Source: Natrinema salifodinae (GTDB lineage: Archaea > Halobacteriota > Halobacteria > Halobacteriales > Natrialbaceae). Taken from it: a DNA stretch of 64,000 nt. Position numbers and translations under genes: made by a program. Under the pieces are notes generated by a model that was not told the origin of the DNA, searched no databases, and worked only from the letters and a program-made list of their open reading frames with translations. Of the stretch, positions 52,446 through 60,686 are shown one piece after another. Positions within the stretch are counted from its first letter, which is position 1. Each line of letters starts with the position of its first letter. The stretch lies in NCBI RefSeq assembly GCF_900110455.1, contig NZ_FOIS01000001.1:434001-498000 (forward strand), read 5' to 3'.

Positions 52446-53618
52446 TCAGTCGAGGACGGCGTCGATCGCCTGGTCCAGATCGCCGAGCAGGTCGTCGACG
52501 TGCTCGATGCCGACCGAGACGCGAATCAGGCTGTCCGAGAGGCCGGCTTCGAGCCGTTCCTCGCGCGGAATGGCGGCGTGGGTCATCGGCGCGGGCTGTT
52601 CGATCAGGCTCTCGACGCCGCCGAGGCTCTCCGCGAGCGTGAAGACCTCGGTGTTCGAGACGACCTCGCTGGCCTCTTCTAAGCTCGCGTCGAGTTCGAA
52701 GCTCAGCATCCCGCCGAAGTCGTCCATCTGCTCGGCGGCGATTTCGTGGCCCGGGTGGGACTCGAGCCCGGGGTAGTAGACCCGGTCGACGTCGGGGTGG
52801 TCGTCGAGCCACTCGGCAATGGCGCGGGCGTTCTCGCAGTGGCGGTCCATGCGGACGGGCAGGGTCTTGGTGCCCCGGAGCACGAGGAACGACTCGAAGG
52901 GGCCAGGCGTCGCGCCGACGGAGTTCTGGTAGAAGCCAAAGCGCTCGTCCAACTCCTCGTCGTTCGTCAGGAGGGCGCCGCCGACGACGTCGGAGTGGCC
53001 GCCGAGGTACTTGGTCAGCGAGTGAGAGACGATATCGGCGCCCAGATCGAGGGGTCGCTGGAGGTACGGCGTCGCGAAGGTGTTGTCGATCGCACAGAGC
53101 GCGTCGTTGTCGTGGGCGATCTCAGCCGCACCCTCGATATCGACGATCGACATGAGCGGGTTCGTCGGCGTCTCGAGCCAGAGCAGTTCCGTCTCGTCTC
53201 GGAAGGCCGCCTCGAGTTCGTCGAGGTCGGTCATGTCGACGAACGAGAACTCGATGTCGTAGTCCTCGTAGACCTGCGTGAAGATCCGGTGGGTGCCGCC
53301 GTAGACATCGTTGCCGGTGACGACGTGGTCGCCGGCTTCCAACAGGTTGAGCACGGTGTTGATCGAGGCCATCCCGCTGGCGAACGCGCGGCCGTACTCG
53401 GCGTTCTCGAGGCTCGCGAGGTTCTCCTCTAAGTCCGTCCGGGTCGGGTTCCCCGTCCGCGAGTATTCGTAGCCCCGGTGGTCGCCTGGTGCGTCTTGCT
53501 CGTAGGTGGAGTTGGCGTGGATCGGCGTCATCAGCGCGCCCGTTTCTGGATCCGGTTCCTGACCGGCGTGGATCGACCTGGTCTCGATCCGACGGTCGCG
53601 ATCGTGGTCGTCGTCCAT
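52446..53618 (-). CDS. Cystathionine gamma-synthase/lyase-family PLP enzyme
   Basis: A 390-residue fold-type I PLP enzyme of the Cys/Met metabolism family. RSIHAGQEPDP and YEYSRTGNPTR are N-terminal signatures; the Schiff-base lysine is in SHSLTKYLGGHSDVVGG. C-terminal AESLGGVESLIEQPAPMTHA and LIRVSVGIEHVDDL are also typical. It may make cystathionine or cleave it to cysteine and homocysteine; trans-sulfuration direction cannot be told from sequence. Methionine-synthase-like genes lie at 58-60 kb. Confidence 0.93.
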   Translation of the reverse strand: MDDDHDRDRRIETRSIHAGQEPDPETGALMTPIHANSTYEQDAPGDHRGYEYSRTGNPTRTDLEENLASLENAEYGRAFASGMASINTVLNLLEAGDHVVTGNDVYGGTHRIFTQVYEDYDIEFSFVDMTDLDELEAAFRDETELLWLETPTNPLMSIVDIEGAAEIAHDNDALCAIDNTFATPYLQRPLDLGADIVSHSLTKYLGGHSDVVGGALLTNDEELDERFGFYQNSVGATPGPFESFLVLRGTKTLPVRMDRHCENARAIAEWLDDHPDVDRVYYPGLESHPGHEIAAEQMDDFGGMLSFELDASLEEASEVVSNTEVFTLAESLGGVESLIEQPAPMTHAAIPREERLEAGLSDSLIRVSVGIEHVDDLLGDLDQAIDAVLD

Positions 53619-53815
53619 ACTCGTGTGAGCGCCGCGCGGCCGGATCACTGTTGCGGACGGCCGGGGTGATCGGGGATCGGTACCGTGCTCGAGTCACTCA
53701 CACTGCCGTGTTAGTGGCGTTACCGGTCGGTGCTGCCGACTGACGGGGACGCCGGCGGAGATGGGCGTAATACGTGTGTTTTATAACCGTCACCGGACAA
53801 AGCGGTCGTACGACT

Positions 53816-54124
53816 ATGCCGAAATCTAATGGCCCTCGTCAGGGAACCCGGAAGAAGCTCGCGAACGACCCCCGAGAACGCGGTACCTCGCCGCCACAGC
53901 GTGCGATTCAGGAGTACGAGGAGGGTGAGAAGGTCCACCTGAAGATCGACCCCAGCGTCGCTGACGGTCGCTTCCACCCGCGCTTCGACGGTCGGACCGG
54001 CGAAGTCGTCGGCAAACAGGGCAGCGCGTTCAAGGTCCAGATCAACGACGGCGGGAAGGACAAGACGCTGCTCGTGACTGCGGCCCACCTGCGCGCCCAG
54101 AATCAGGAGAAGAGCCGAATCTGA
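53816..54124 (+). CDS. rpl21e: 50S ribosomal protein L21e
   Basis: A 102-residue ribosomal large-subunit protein. It begins [20 protein letters not shown] and contains [15 protein letters not shown], standard for archaeal/eukaryotic eL21. The SH3-like fold ends at [16 protein letters not shown]-like TTTTATAA at 53779-53786 stands ~33 nt before the ATG. It is the first gene of a conserved archaeal transcription/translation block with rpoF 7 nt downstream. Confidence 0.97.
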   Translation: MPKSNGPRQGTRKKLANDPRERGTSPPQRAIQEYEEGEKVHLKIDPSVADGRFHPRFDGRTGEVVGKQGSAFKVQINDGGKDKTLLVTAAHLRAQNQEKSRI

Positions 54125-54131
54125 GTCAGGA

Positions 54132-54488
54132 ATGACGATCTTCAAAGAGATCGTCGACGAGGAGTTCCTGACGGTCTCGGAGACGAAGGAGCTGCTCGCC
54201 GACATCGAAGCCGAACGCGCCCTCGAGGAGGATCGCGAGCTGCGCTACGAACTCGCGCGAGCGATCGAACACGTCAACCGCTTTACCGTCCTCGAGCCCG
54301 AGGAGGCCCAGCAACTCGTCGACGACCTGCAGGAGGTAGAGAAGGTCGACGAACCGACGGCCTACAAGATCGCCAACCTCCTGCCGCGCGATCGGGACGA
54401 ACTCCGCTCGGTCTACGCACAGCAGCGCTACTCGCTGTCGGGGGACGAGCTCGACGAAATCCTCAACGTCGTCGCGCAGTACGCCTGA
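54132..54488 (+). CDS. rpoF: DNA-directed RNA polymerase subunit F (Rpb4 homologue)
   Basis: A 118-residue Rpb4/RpoF subunit that pairs with RpoE (Rpb7) to form the RNA polymerase stalk. The N-terminal strand FKEIVDEEFLTVSETKELL and C-terminal HRDC-like helices ending in DELDEILNVVAQYA are typical. The gene follows rpl21e by 7 nt with a small GGA purine motif before its ATG; this linkage is widespread in archaea. Confidence 0.95.
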   Translation: MTIFKEIVDEEFLTVSETKELLADIEAERALEEDRELRYELARAIEHVNRFTVLEPEEAQQLVDDLQEVEKVDEPTAYKIANLLPRDRDELRSVYAQQRYSLSGDELDEILNVVAQYA

Positions 54489-54562
54489 GTCGGTCGATCG
54501 ACTCCAGCCGCGACGCACGACCGACGACCGCCGGCACCGACCGGATGGCAACGGGCCGACTC

Positions 54563-54568
54563 TTTAAG
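54563..54568 (+). promoter_or_regulatory. TATA-like element of the DUF655 gene
   Basis: The sequence tttaag is centred about 28 nt before ATG 54594. It indicates an internal promoter within the rpl21e-rpoF-DUF655-ksgA block. Confidence 0.5.
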
Positions 54569-54593
54569 TACGCCCTCGCCGTATCGAAAACCA

Positions 54594-55199
54594 ATGAGCG
54601 AAGCCGATAGCGGCGAGCCGGACGTTCGGCGCGCGGTCGTGTTGGATTACCTCGCACACGGGCTGTCCGACGACGGCCGACCGCAGTACGCAAAGTCCCC
54701 GGCCGGCTACGCCGTGGGGATCGAGGACTTTCAGCTCTATCAAGTCGCCTTCGACGAGAACGAGCGGCTCACGATCGGCAGCGAGGTGGTCGTCGAACCG
54801 CCCGCCGAACGGGACATCGTCACCGAGGCCCACCGCGTCGAGTACGGGGACCTCTCCTCGGGCGCGCAGTCAGAGCTCGAGTACGTCGTCCAGGATCTCG
54901 TCGAGGAGCACGAACAGCGGTTCGTCGACTTCTACAACGACGCCCAACCGATTACGCTGCGACTCCACCAGCTGAACCTGCTGCCGGGGATCGGGAAGAA
55001 ACTCCGCAACAGCATCCTCGACGAGCGCAAGCGCAAACCCTTCGAGAGCTTCGAGGAGCTGTCCGATCGCGTCTCCGGGCTCCACGACCCCGATGAGATC
55101 CTCGTCGAGCGCATCTTAGAGGAGCTGCGCGACGACGACCTGAAGTACCAGACGTTCGTGGGCCGACGGGAAGGTGAGCAAGACCAGAACCAGGCGTAA
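54594..55199 (+). CDS. DUF655-family nucleic-acid-binding protein
   Basis: A 201-residue archaeal DUF655 protein. The first ~100 residues resemble an OB/S1-like beta region, beginning VRRAVVLDYLAHGLSDDG. A helix-hairpin-helix follows with LHQLNLLPGIGKKLRNSIL at about 122-140, a typical DNA/RNA backbone-binding element. The position between rpoF and ksgA is conserved across archaea and points to a role in rRNA or transcription metabolism; the exact function is unknown. Confidence 0.93.
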   Translation: MSEADSGEPDVRRAVVLDYLAHGLSDDGRPQYAKSPAGYAVGIEDFQLYQVAFDENERLTIGSEVVVEPPAERDIVTEAHRVEYGDLSSGAQSELEYVVQDLVEEHEQRFVDFYNDAQPITLRLHQLNLLPGIGKKLRNSILDERKRKPFESFEELSDRVSGLHDPDEILVERILEELRDDDLKYQTFVGRREGEQDQNQA

Positions 55200-55310
55200 C
55201 TATTCTCGCGGTCGGTCGCGATCCGGGTCGAACCGAACGACGGGACGACCGGCGGAGTCGACCGCCTTCGAGACGGTGCGTTTTACACCGCGCCAGCCGT
55301 AGCGCAGGCG

Positions 55311-56150
55311 ATGAGAGATCCAGACGGACTGATCGCCCGGGCGGGCGTCCGCGGCGATCCGGATCGCGATCAACACTTCCTCGTCGATGACAGGGTGCTA
55401 GACCGGCTGCCAACCTATCTCGAGGAGATCGACGCCGATACGAGCCACCTGCTCGAGATCGGCGGCGGAACGGGCGCGCTGACGGACCGACTGCTCGCGG
55501 TCGGCGACGAGGTCACGGTCGTCGAGCGCGACCGCGAACTCGCCAGATTCCTGCGCGAGGAGTTCGCCGACGAGATCGACGCCGGCGACCTGACCGTGAT
55601 CGAGGGCGACGCTCTGGAAGTCGACCTGCCCGAGTTCACCGCGTCAGTGTCGAACCTTCCCTACGGCGTCTCGAGCGAGATCGCCTTCCGGCTGTTTCCG
55701 GAAAAGCGGCCGCTCGTGTTGATGTTCCAGCAGGAGTTCGCCGAACGGATGGTCGCCGAGCCCGGGACCAGCGAGTACGGCCGACTCTCGGTCTCGAGCC
55801 AGCACTACGCGGACGTCGAACTCGTCGAATCGATCCCGAAGGAGGCCTTCTCGCCGCCGCCGGCGGTCCGGAGCGCGGTGGTTCGGGCGGTCCCGCGCGA
55901 CCCCGACTACGAGGTCGACGACGAAGAATTCTTCCTGCGGTTCGTCAAGGCGCTGTTCACCCAGCGTCGGAAGACGATCCGCAACGCGATCCGGAACACG
56001 TCCCACATCACCGGGCTCGAAGCGCCCGACGCGGTCGTCGACGCGGCCGACGAAGACCTTCTGCGAAAGCGCGCCGACGCGATGGCTCCCTCCGAGTTCG
56101 CCGCACTGGCCCACCTCGCGCGCGAAGTCGGCGAGCCAGGCGACGACTGA
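55311..56150 (+). CDS. ksgA: 16S rRNA (adenine-N6,N6) dimethyltransferase KsgA
   Basis: A 279-residue AdoMet-dependent enzyme that dimethylates two adjacent adenines near the 3' end of 16S rRNA. Motifs are HLLEIGGGTGALTDRLL (AdoMet binding), VIEGDALEVDLPEF and VSNLPYGVSSEIAFRL (catalytic NLPY). The C-terminal RRKTIRNAIRNT helix region is standard. A TATA-like TTTTACA at 55281-55287 lies ~27 nt upstream, so it may also be expressed independently of the DUF655 gene. Confidence 0.96.
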   Translation: MRDPDGLIARAGVRGDPDRDQHFLVDDRVLDRLPTYLEEIDADTSHLLEIGGGTGALTDRLLAVGDEVTVVERDRELARFLREEFADEIDAGDLTVIEGDALEVDLPEFTASVSNLPYGVSSEIAFRLFPEKRPLVLMFQQEFAERMVAEPGTSEYGRLSVSSQHYADVELVESIPKEAFSPPPAVRSAVVRAVPRDPDYEVDDEEFFLRFVKALFTQRRKTIRNAIRNTSHITGLEAPDAVVDAADEDLLRKRADAMAPSEFAALAHLAREVGEPGDD

Positions 56151-56211
56151 TCTCGGCCAGCTTCGGTGCTCGGTTTTGGTTCGAACCGTGCGGTCCCGTC
56201 TCCGAACCGAT

Positions 56212-56250
56212 CCGAACGGATTCGAATGTGCGCGAATACACCCGAACGGA
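56212..56250. repeat. 9-bp direct repeat with 30-bp spacing upstream of mscS
   Basis: CCGAACGGA occurs at 56212-56220 and again at 56242-56250. The 30-bp period is about three helical turns, so both copies would face the same side of the DNA. The repeats lie 57-95 nt before the mscS ATG. Confidence 0.5.
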
Positions 56251-56306
56251 GCGAAACGACCGACGGATACTCAAAGCTGCACGGCTGACAGGCGGGGAGA
56301 CGAGGT

Positions 56307-57503
56307 ATGTCCGGACTACTGGAGTGGCTCGACGGATTGTCGAGGACGGTTCCGTCGACCGAACTCAAGCTCGTGATTTCCGTCACGGCGGTCGCGCTCG
56401 TGGTCGCCGTCCTCCTCTCCTATCGGCGGCTCCACCAATGGATCTGCGAGCGGACGAAGCCGCTGTACGCCGACGTCGTCTCGATGACGCTGCTCATCGG
56501 CACCAGCCTGGCGAGCCTGGCCGTGGTGACCGGGGTCTGGGGGGCTACGGAGGACGTCAGCCAGCAGCTCGCGTCGTTCGGACTGGGCGGCGACGTCGTG
56601 GCGCAGGCGCTCGTCTCCTTCCTCCTGCTGGTCGTGACGGTCATCGTCACCCGGTTCGTCCGCCGGGTGATCGAAGAGGTGTTCGGCTCGGCCTCGGCCG
56701 TGACGGCCCACCAGCGCAAGGTCACACACCGCCTCTCGCAGGTGATCATCTGGTCGATCTCGCTGGTCGTCATCCTCGGCTACTGGATCGACAACCTCGG
56801 CAGCCTGCTCGTCGGAGCTGGCTTCTTCGGGATCGTCGTCGGGATGGCCGCCCGCCAGACGCTGGGGACGATGCTCGCCGGCTTCGTCCTGATGTTCGCC
56901 AGGCCGTTCGAGATCGGCGACTGGATCGAGGTCGATGGCGACGAGGGCGTCGTCACCGACATCTCGATCGTCAACACCCAGCTCCGGTCGTTCGACGGGG
57001 AGTACATCATGATCCCCAACGACGTCATCTCCTCGAGCATGGTGACCAACCGCTCGAAACGGGGACGGCTCCGCGTCGAGATCGAGGTCGGTATCGACTA
57101 CGACACCGATGTCGACCGGGCGGTCGAACTCGCGACCGACGCGATCGATGACGTCGACCAGGCGCTGTCCGCGCCGTCGCCGCAGGTCGTCACCAAGTCC
57201 TTCGGCGATTCGGCGGTCGTGCTCGGAGTGCGGTTCTGGATCGACAAGCCGAGCGCCAGGCGTTACTGGCGCGCGCGGACGGCCGCGATCAACGCGATCA
57301 AGCGGACGTTCGACTCGGCGGCGATCAAGATCCCGTACCCGCAGCGCGAACTCTCGGGGCGGGCCGAGTCGGGCGGCTTTCGAATCGCCGACGAACGCGG
57401 TTCGCGGCCGGCCGGTGACACCGACACCGATACCGACACCGGTTCCGGCGACGACGGCGAACGAGGACGCGAACATCGCATGACGACACCGGAGGACAGC
57501 TAA
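56307..57503 (+). CDS. mscS: Small-conductance mechanosensitive channel MscS family
   Basis: A 398-residue membrane channel. Four to five helices precede the pore helix, where MAARQTLGTMLAGFVLMFAR lies at residues ~192-211. The beta domain carries IGDWIEVDGDEGVVTDIS and the MIPNDVISSSMVTNRS signature. The last ~50 residues are hydrophilic with a DTDTDTDTGSGDD repeat. It releases osmolytes under hypo-osmotic stress. It lies between ksgA and hemK2 in a translation block; the ATG of hemK2 follows its TAA directly. Confidence 0.93.
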   Translation: MSGLLEWLDGLSRTVPSTELKLVISVTAVALVVAVLLSYRRLHQWICERTKPLYADVVSMTLLIGTSLASLAVVTGVWGATEDVSQQLASFGLGGDVVAQALVSFLLLVVTVIVTRFVRRVIEEVFGSASAVTAHQRKVTHRLSQVIIWSISLVVILGYWIDNLGSLLVGAGFFGIVVGMAARQTLGTMLAGFVLMFARPFEIGDWIEVDGDEGVVTDISIVNTQLRSFDGEYIMIPNDVISSSMVTNRSKRGRLRVEIEVGIDYDTDVDRAVELATDAIDDVDQALSAPSPQVVTKSFGDSAVVLGVRFWIDKPSARRYWRARTAAINAIKRTFDSAAIKIPYPQRELSGRAESGGFRIADERGSRPAGDTDTDTDTGSGDDGERGREHRMTTPEDS

Positions 57504-58076
57504 ATGGGACTCGAAGAGCGACGCGACGTGGAAACGGACGTCTACCAGCCCGCCGAGGACTCCGCGCTGCTGGCCGAGGCGGCCTGCGAGCGCCTCGACG
57601 AGAGCGATCTCGTCCTCGAAGTGGGCACCGGATCGGGGTACGTCGCCGGGAAGATCGCCGACGAAACGAACGCGCGCGTGATCGCCTCGGACATCAATCC
57701 CCACGCGGTTCGCCAGGCGCGCGGCGACGGCGTCGAGACGGCGCGGGCGGATCTGGTCGCTCCGTTTCGGGACGGAGAATTCGACGCGGTCGCGTTCAAT
57801 CCGCCCTATCTGCCGACCGACCCAGAGAACGAGTGGGACGATTGGATGGAGCACGCCCTGTCGGGCGGGGAGGACGGCCGGGCAGTTATCGACCCGTTCC
57901 TCGAGACGGTCGGGCGCGTCCTCGCGCCCGAGGGCGTCGTCTACCTGCTCGTCAGCAGCCTCACGGGCGTCGACGCGGTCGTCGAGCGCGCCGGCGAGGC
58001 GGGTTTCAGCGCGGTGGCCGTCGCCGACGAATCGTTCCCCTTCGAGACCCTGACCGTCCTCGAATTGCACCAGTAA
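57504..58076 (+). CDS. HemK2/Mtq2-type class I methyltransferase
   Basis: A 190-residue AdoMet-dependent methyltransferase. VYQPAEDSALLAEA is the conserved HemK2 opening, VLEVGTGSGYVAGKIA the AdoMet motif, and AFNPPYLPTDPE the catalytic NPPY for amide N-methylation. It probably methylates the glutamine of release factor aRF1, as do eukaryotic Mtq2 and other archaeal HemK2 proteins. Its ATG directly follows the MscS TAA, implying translational coupling. Confidence 0.92.
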   Translation: MGLEERRDVETDVYQPAEDSALLAEAACERLDESDLVLEVGTGSGYVAGKIADETNARVIASDINPHAVRQARGDGVETARADLVAPFRDGEFDAVAFNPPYLPTDPENEWDDWMEHALSGGEDGRAVIDPFLETVGRVLAPEGVVYLLVSSLTGVDAVVERAGEAGFSAVAVADESFPFETLTVLELHQ

Positions 58077-58276
58077 TCGGCGGTCATTCGGCCAGAGCTT
58101 CGATTCCGTAGGGAGACCGTCGTAATTCTCGCGAGACGTACGTCAGTGCTCTCTGAGGGTGTGTCCACTGCTATCTCGAAACGTGCGGCTGGGTCGTCGA
58201 AACCCGCAAAAATTACTATGGTGTATTATAGCGGATGAAAAATATTAAGCACCGGTATAGCTTAGCTCGTCCTACG

Positions 58277-59278
58277 ATGACCGACTACGTTTCGACCACG
58301 CCGGGGCTGTATCCGCTCCCGGACTGGGCGAAGGACGACCTCTCGGACCGCAAGGGCCACCAGAAGCACGACCTCATCAGCGGTGACGAGGGCGAGGAAA
58401 TCACCGCGGCCTACGAGACGGCCCGCGAGGAAGTGATCGGCGTCCAGCAAGACGCCGGGCTCGACCGGATCGTCGAGGGCCAACTGCGCTGGGACGACAT
58501 GCTCGCCCACCCGCTGGCGGTCCACGACGCCGTCGAGACGCGCGGAATCGTCCGCTACTACGACAACAACAACTTCTACCGCGAACCCGTCGTTCAGGAC
58601 GACCTCGGCTTCTCCGGCGACGTCGCTTCCGAACTCGAGGCGGCCGCCGAGCTGACCGACGACGACCTGCAGGCCGTCCTCCCCGGCCCGTACTCGCTCG
58701 CCGACCTGGCGACCGACGAACACTACGGCGACGAGGCCGCGTTCCTCGGGGCGATCGCCGACTTCCTCGAAGGCGAGGTCGACGCCTTCCCCGACGTCGA
58801 GACGCTGTTCCTGCTCGAACCGTCGCTGGTCGAGAACGCGCCAGGCGACGGCGAGGACGAACGCGCGAGCGAGGCGATCGACCAGATCGCGACGGCGACC
58901 GACGCGGACGTCGTCGTCCAGCCCTACTGGGGCGCGCTCTCCGAGAAGGTCTACGCGCACCTGCTCGACGCCGATATCGACGCGGTCGGCTTCGACTTCG
59001 TCGCGAATCAGGACGATAACCTCTACAACATTCAGGAGTACGGCGCGACCGACGACGTCGCGCTCGGCCTGGCGGACGGCCAGAACACGCTCGTCGAGGA
59101 CCCCGAGGCGATCCGCGATCGGACCGAATGGGTCGAAGGACAGCTCGGCGTCACCGAGTTCGAGACGGTCTACTTGACGACGAACACCGAGACGTTCTAC
59201 CTGCCTTACGGCAAGTTCGAGGAGAAACTGGCGGCCCTTGCGGAGGCCGCGGATCTCGCGGAGGTGAAAGCAGCATGA
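58277..59278 (+). CDS. MetE-like protein lacking zinc ligands (first of a pair)
   Basis: A 333-residue TIM-barrel protein of the cobalamin-independent methionine synthase family. The region where the enzyme has H-x-C reads VVVQPYWGA, and the later Cys-containing segment reads LTTNTETFYLP, so no catalytic zinc site is seen. FVANQDDNLY near the C-terminal third is otherwise well conserved in the family. It could be a substrate-binding or structural partner for the next gene, whose ATG overlaps its TGA by 4 nt. A TATA-like AATATTAAG lies about 30-37 nt upstream. Confidence 0.85.
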   Translation: MTDYVSTTPGLYPLPDWAKDDLSDRKGHQKHDLISGDEGEEITAAYETAREEVIGVQQDAGLDRIVEGQLRWDDMLAHPLAVHDAVETRGIVRYYDNNNFYREPVVQDDLGFSGDVASELEAAAELTDDDLQAVLPGPYSLADLATDEHYGDEAAFLGAIADFLEGEVDAFPDVETLFLLEPSLVENAPGDGEDERASEAIDQIATATDADVVVQPYWGALSEKVYAHLLDADIDAVGFDFVANQDDNLYNIQEYGATDDVALGLADGQNTLVEDPEAIRDRTEWVEGQLGVTEFETVYLTTNTETFYLPYGKFEEKLAALAEAADLAEVKAA

Positions 59279-60357
59279 GCACGAACGCGAACGAGAACAA
59301 GGATCAGTTCCGACCCGAGGACCACGACAACGACCACTTCCTGCTGACGACCGTCGTCGGCTCCTACCCCAAGCCCAAGTGGCTCAACCGCGCGAAGGAG
59401 CTCTACCAGGACGAGGACCACGAGTTCGACGAGGACGACTGGCAGGAAGCGAAAGACGACGCCGCGCGCCTCATCACCGACGAGCACGAGCGCGCCGGCT
59501 TAGACGTCGTCGTCGACGGCGAGATGCGGCGCACCGAGATGGTCGAGTTCTTCGCCCACCGCATCGAGGGCTACGAGTTCAACGGCCCCGTCAAGGTCTG
59601 GGGGCACAACTACTTCGACAAGCCTTCAGTCGTCAGCGAGGTCGAGTACGAGGACAGCTGGCTCGTCGACGAGTACGAGTTCACCGCGGCCGCCAGCGAC
59701 CGGCCGGTCAAGGTCCCGATCACGGGTCCCTACACCCTCGCGAACTGGTCCTTTAACGAGGCCTACGACGACGACGAGGAGCTCGCCTACGACCTGGCGG
59801 ACCTGGTCAACGAGGAGATCGAGAAGCTCGTCGACGCCGGCGCCCGCTACATCCAGATCGACGAGCCCGCGCTCGCGACCACGCCCGACGACCACGCGAT
59901 CGTCGGCGAGTGTCTCGAGCGGATCGTCGCCGACATTCCCGAGGAGGTCCGCATCGGCCTCCACGTCTGTTACGGCGACTACTCCCGGATTTACCCCGAA
60001 ATTCTGGAGTTCCCCGTCGACGAGTTCGACCTCGAACTCGCCAACGGCGACTACGAGCAGCTCGACGTCTTCAAGGACCCCGAGTTCTCCAAGGACCTCG
60101 CGCTCGGCGTCTGCGACGCCCACGTCGCGGAGGTCGAGTCCGTCGAGCAGATCGAGGCAAACATTAAGAAGGGCCTGGAGGTCGTCCCGCCGGAGCAGCT
60201 GGTCGTCTCCCCGGACTGCGGCGTGAAGCTGCTGCCCCGCGACGTCGCCTACGGGAAGATGGAGAACCTGGTCCAGGCGGCCCGCAACGTCGAAGCGGAT
60301 CTGGACGCGGGTAACGTCGACATCGAGCGCGGCGCGCCGACCCCCGCCGACGACTGA
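59275..60357 (+). CDS. Methionine synthase (MetE core), catalytic partner
   Basis: A 360-residue MetE C-terminal-type protein that transfers a methyl group to homocysteine. Zinc ligands are visible: His and Cys in GLHVCYGDYS and another Cys in VVSPDCGVKLLPRDV. TTVVGSYPKPKWL is the family start and IQIDEPALAT the substrate region. It lacks a full-length MetE N-terminal half, so its methyl donor may be a corrinoid or a folate-type cofactor handled with the upstream protein. The 4-nt ATGA overlap implies tight coupling with that gene. Confidence 0.92.
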   Translation: MSTNANENKDQFRPEDHDNDHFLLTTVVGSYPKPKWLNRAKELYQDEDHEFDEDDWQEAKDDAARLITDEHERAGLDVVVDGEMRRTEMVEFFAHRIEGYEFNGPVKVWGHNYFDKPSVVSEVEYEDSWLVDEYEFTAAASDRPVKVPITGPYTLANWSFNEAYDDDEELAYDLADLVNEEIEKLVDAGARYIQIDEPALATTPDDHAIVGECLERIVADIPEEVRIGLHVCYGDYSRIYPEILEFPVDEFDLELANGDYEQLDVFKDPEFSKDLALGVCDAHVAEVESVEQIEANIKKGLEVVPPEQLVVSPDCGVKLLPRDVAYGKMENLVQAARNVEADLDAGNVDIERGAPTPADD

Positions 60358-60375
60358 CGCGGGTCATCGTCACCG

Positions 60376-60425
60376 CGATTCCGTCCGATTTCGCACGATT
60401 CCGTACGGTTCCGTACGATTTCGAC
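60376..60425. repeat. Five tandem copies of a 10-bp repeat
   Basis: The units cgattccgtc, cgatttcgca, cgattccgta, cggttccgta and cgatttcgac follow one another without gaps, consensus CGATTYCGNA. The array starts 19 nt after the MetE stop codon. A 10-bp period keeps each unit on the same face of the double helix. Confidence 0.75.
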
Positions 60426-60616
60426 TTCGCCGTTTTCTCCCGTCTTTTCCCCGGTCGGTGCTCTCGACCACCGGATACGCAGCTACTGCAACTCCGCTTT
60501 TCGGCCGGTGTCGTCCGTATCGTCCGCCTTCTCACCACTCGATGGCTGGATTTCGTGGGGAACTGTCACACGCACATTATGCGTCAGTACAGTGTTGAAT
60601 CGATAAACATGAACGG

Positions 60617-60628
60617 GACACGCGTGTC
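60617..60628. promoter_or_regulatory. Perfect 12-bp palindrome upstream of the nitroreductase gene
   Basis: GACACGCGTGTC is a perfect palindrome about 59 nt before the ATG at 60687, a good position for a dimeric regulator. It is flanked by GG on the left and ACCC on the right. Confidence 0.5.
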
Positions 60629-60686
60629 ACCCGGTAACCTTCCTGTCCGATAACGTATACGTACGTCGAGTCCGAACGAGTGATCG

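Larger units (their letters stand above)
60358..60686. promoter_or_regulatory. Spacer after the MetE pair, with repeats and the nitroreductase promoter
   Basis: This 329-nt gap has no credible gene. It begins with a 10-bp-period tandem repeat, then a T-rich tract (about 60429-60448) that would serve as terminator, an interrupted palindrome at 60562-60593, a perfect palindrome at 60617-60628, and AT-rich ataacgtatacg near 60650 close to the nitroreductase start. Confidence 0.6.
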
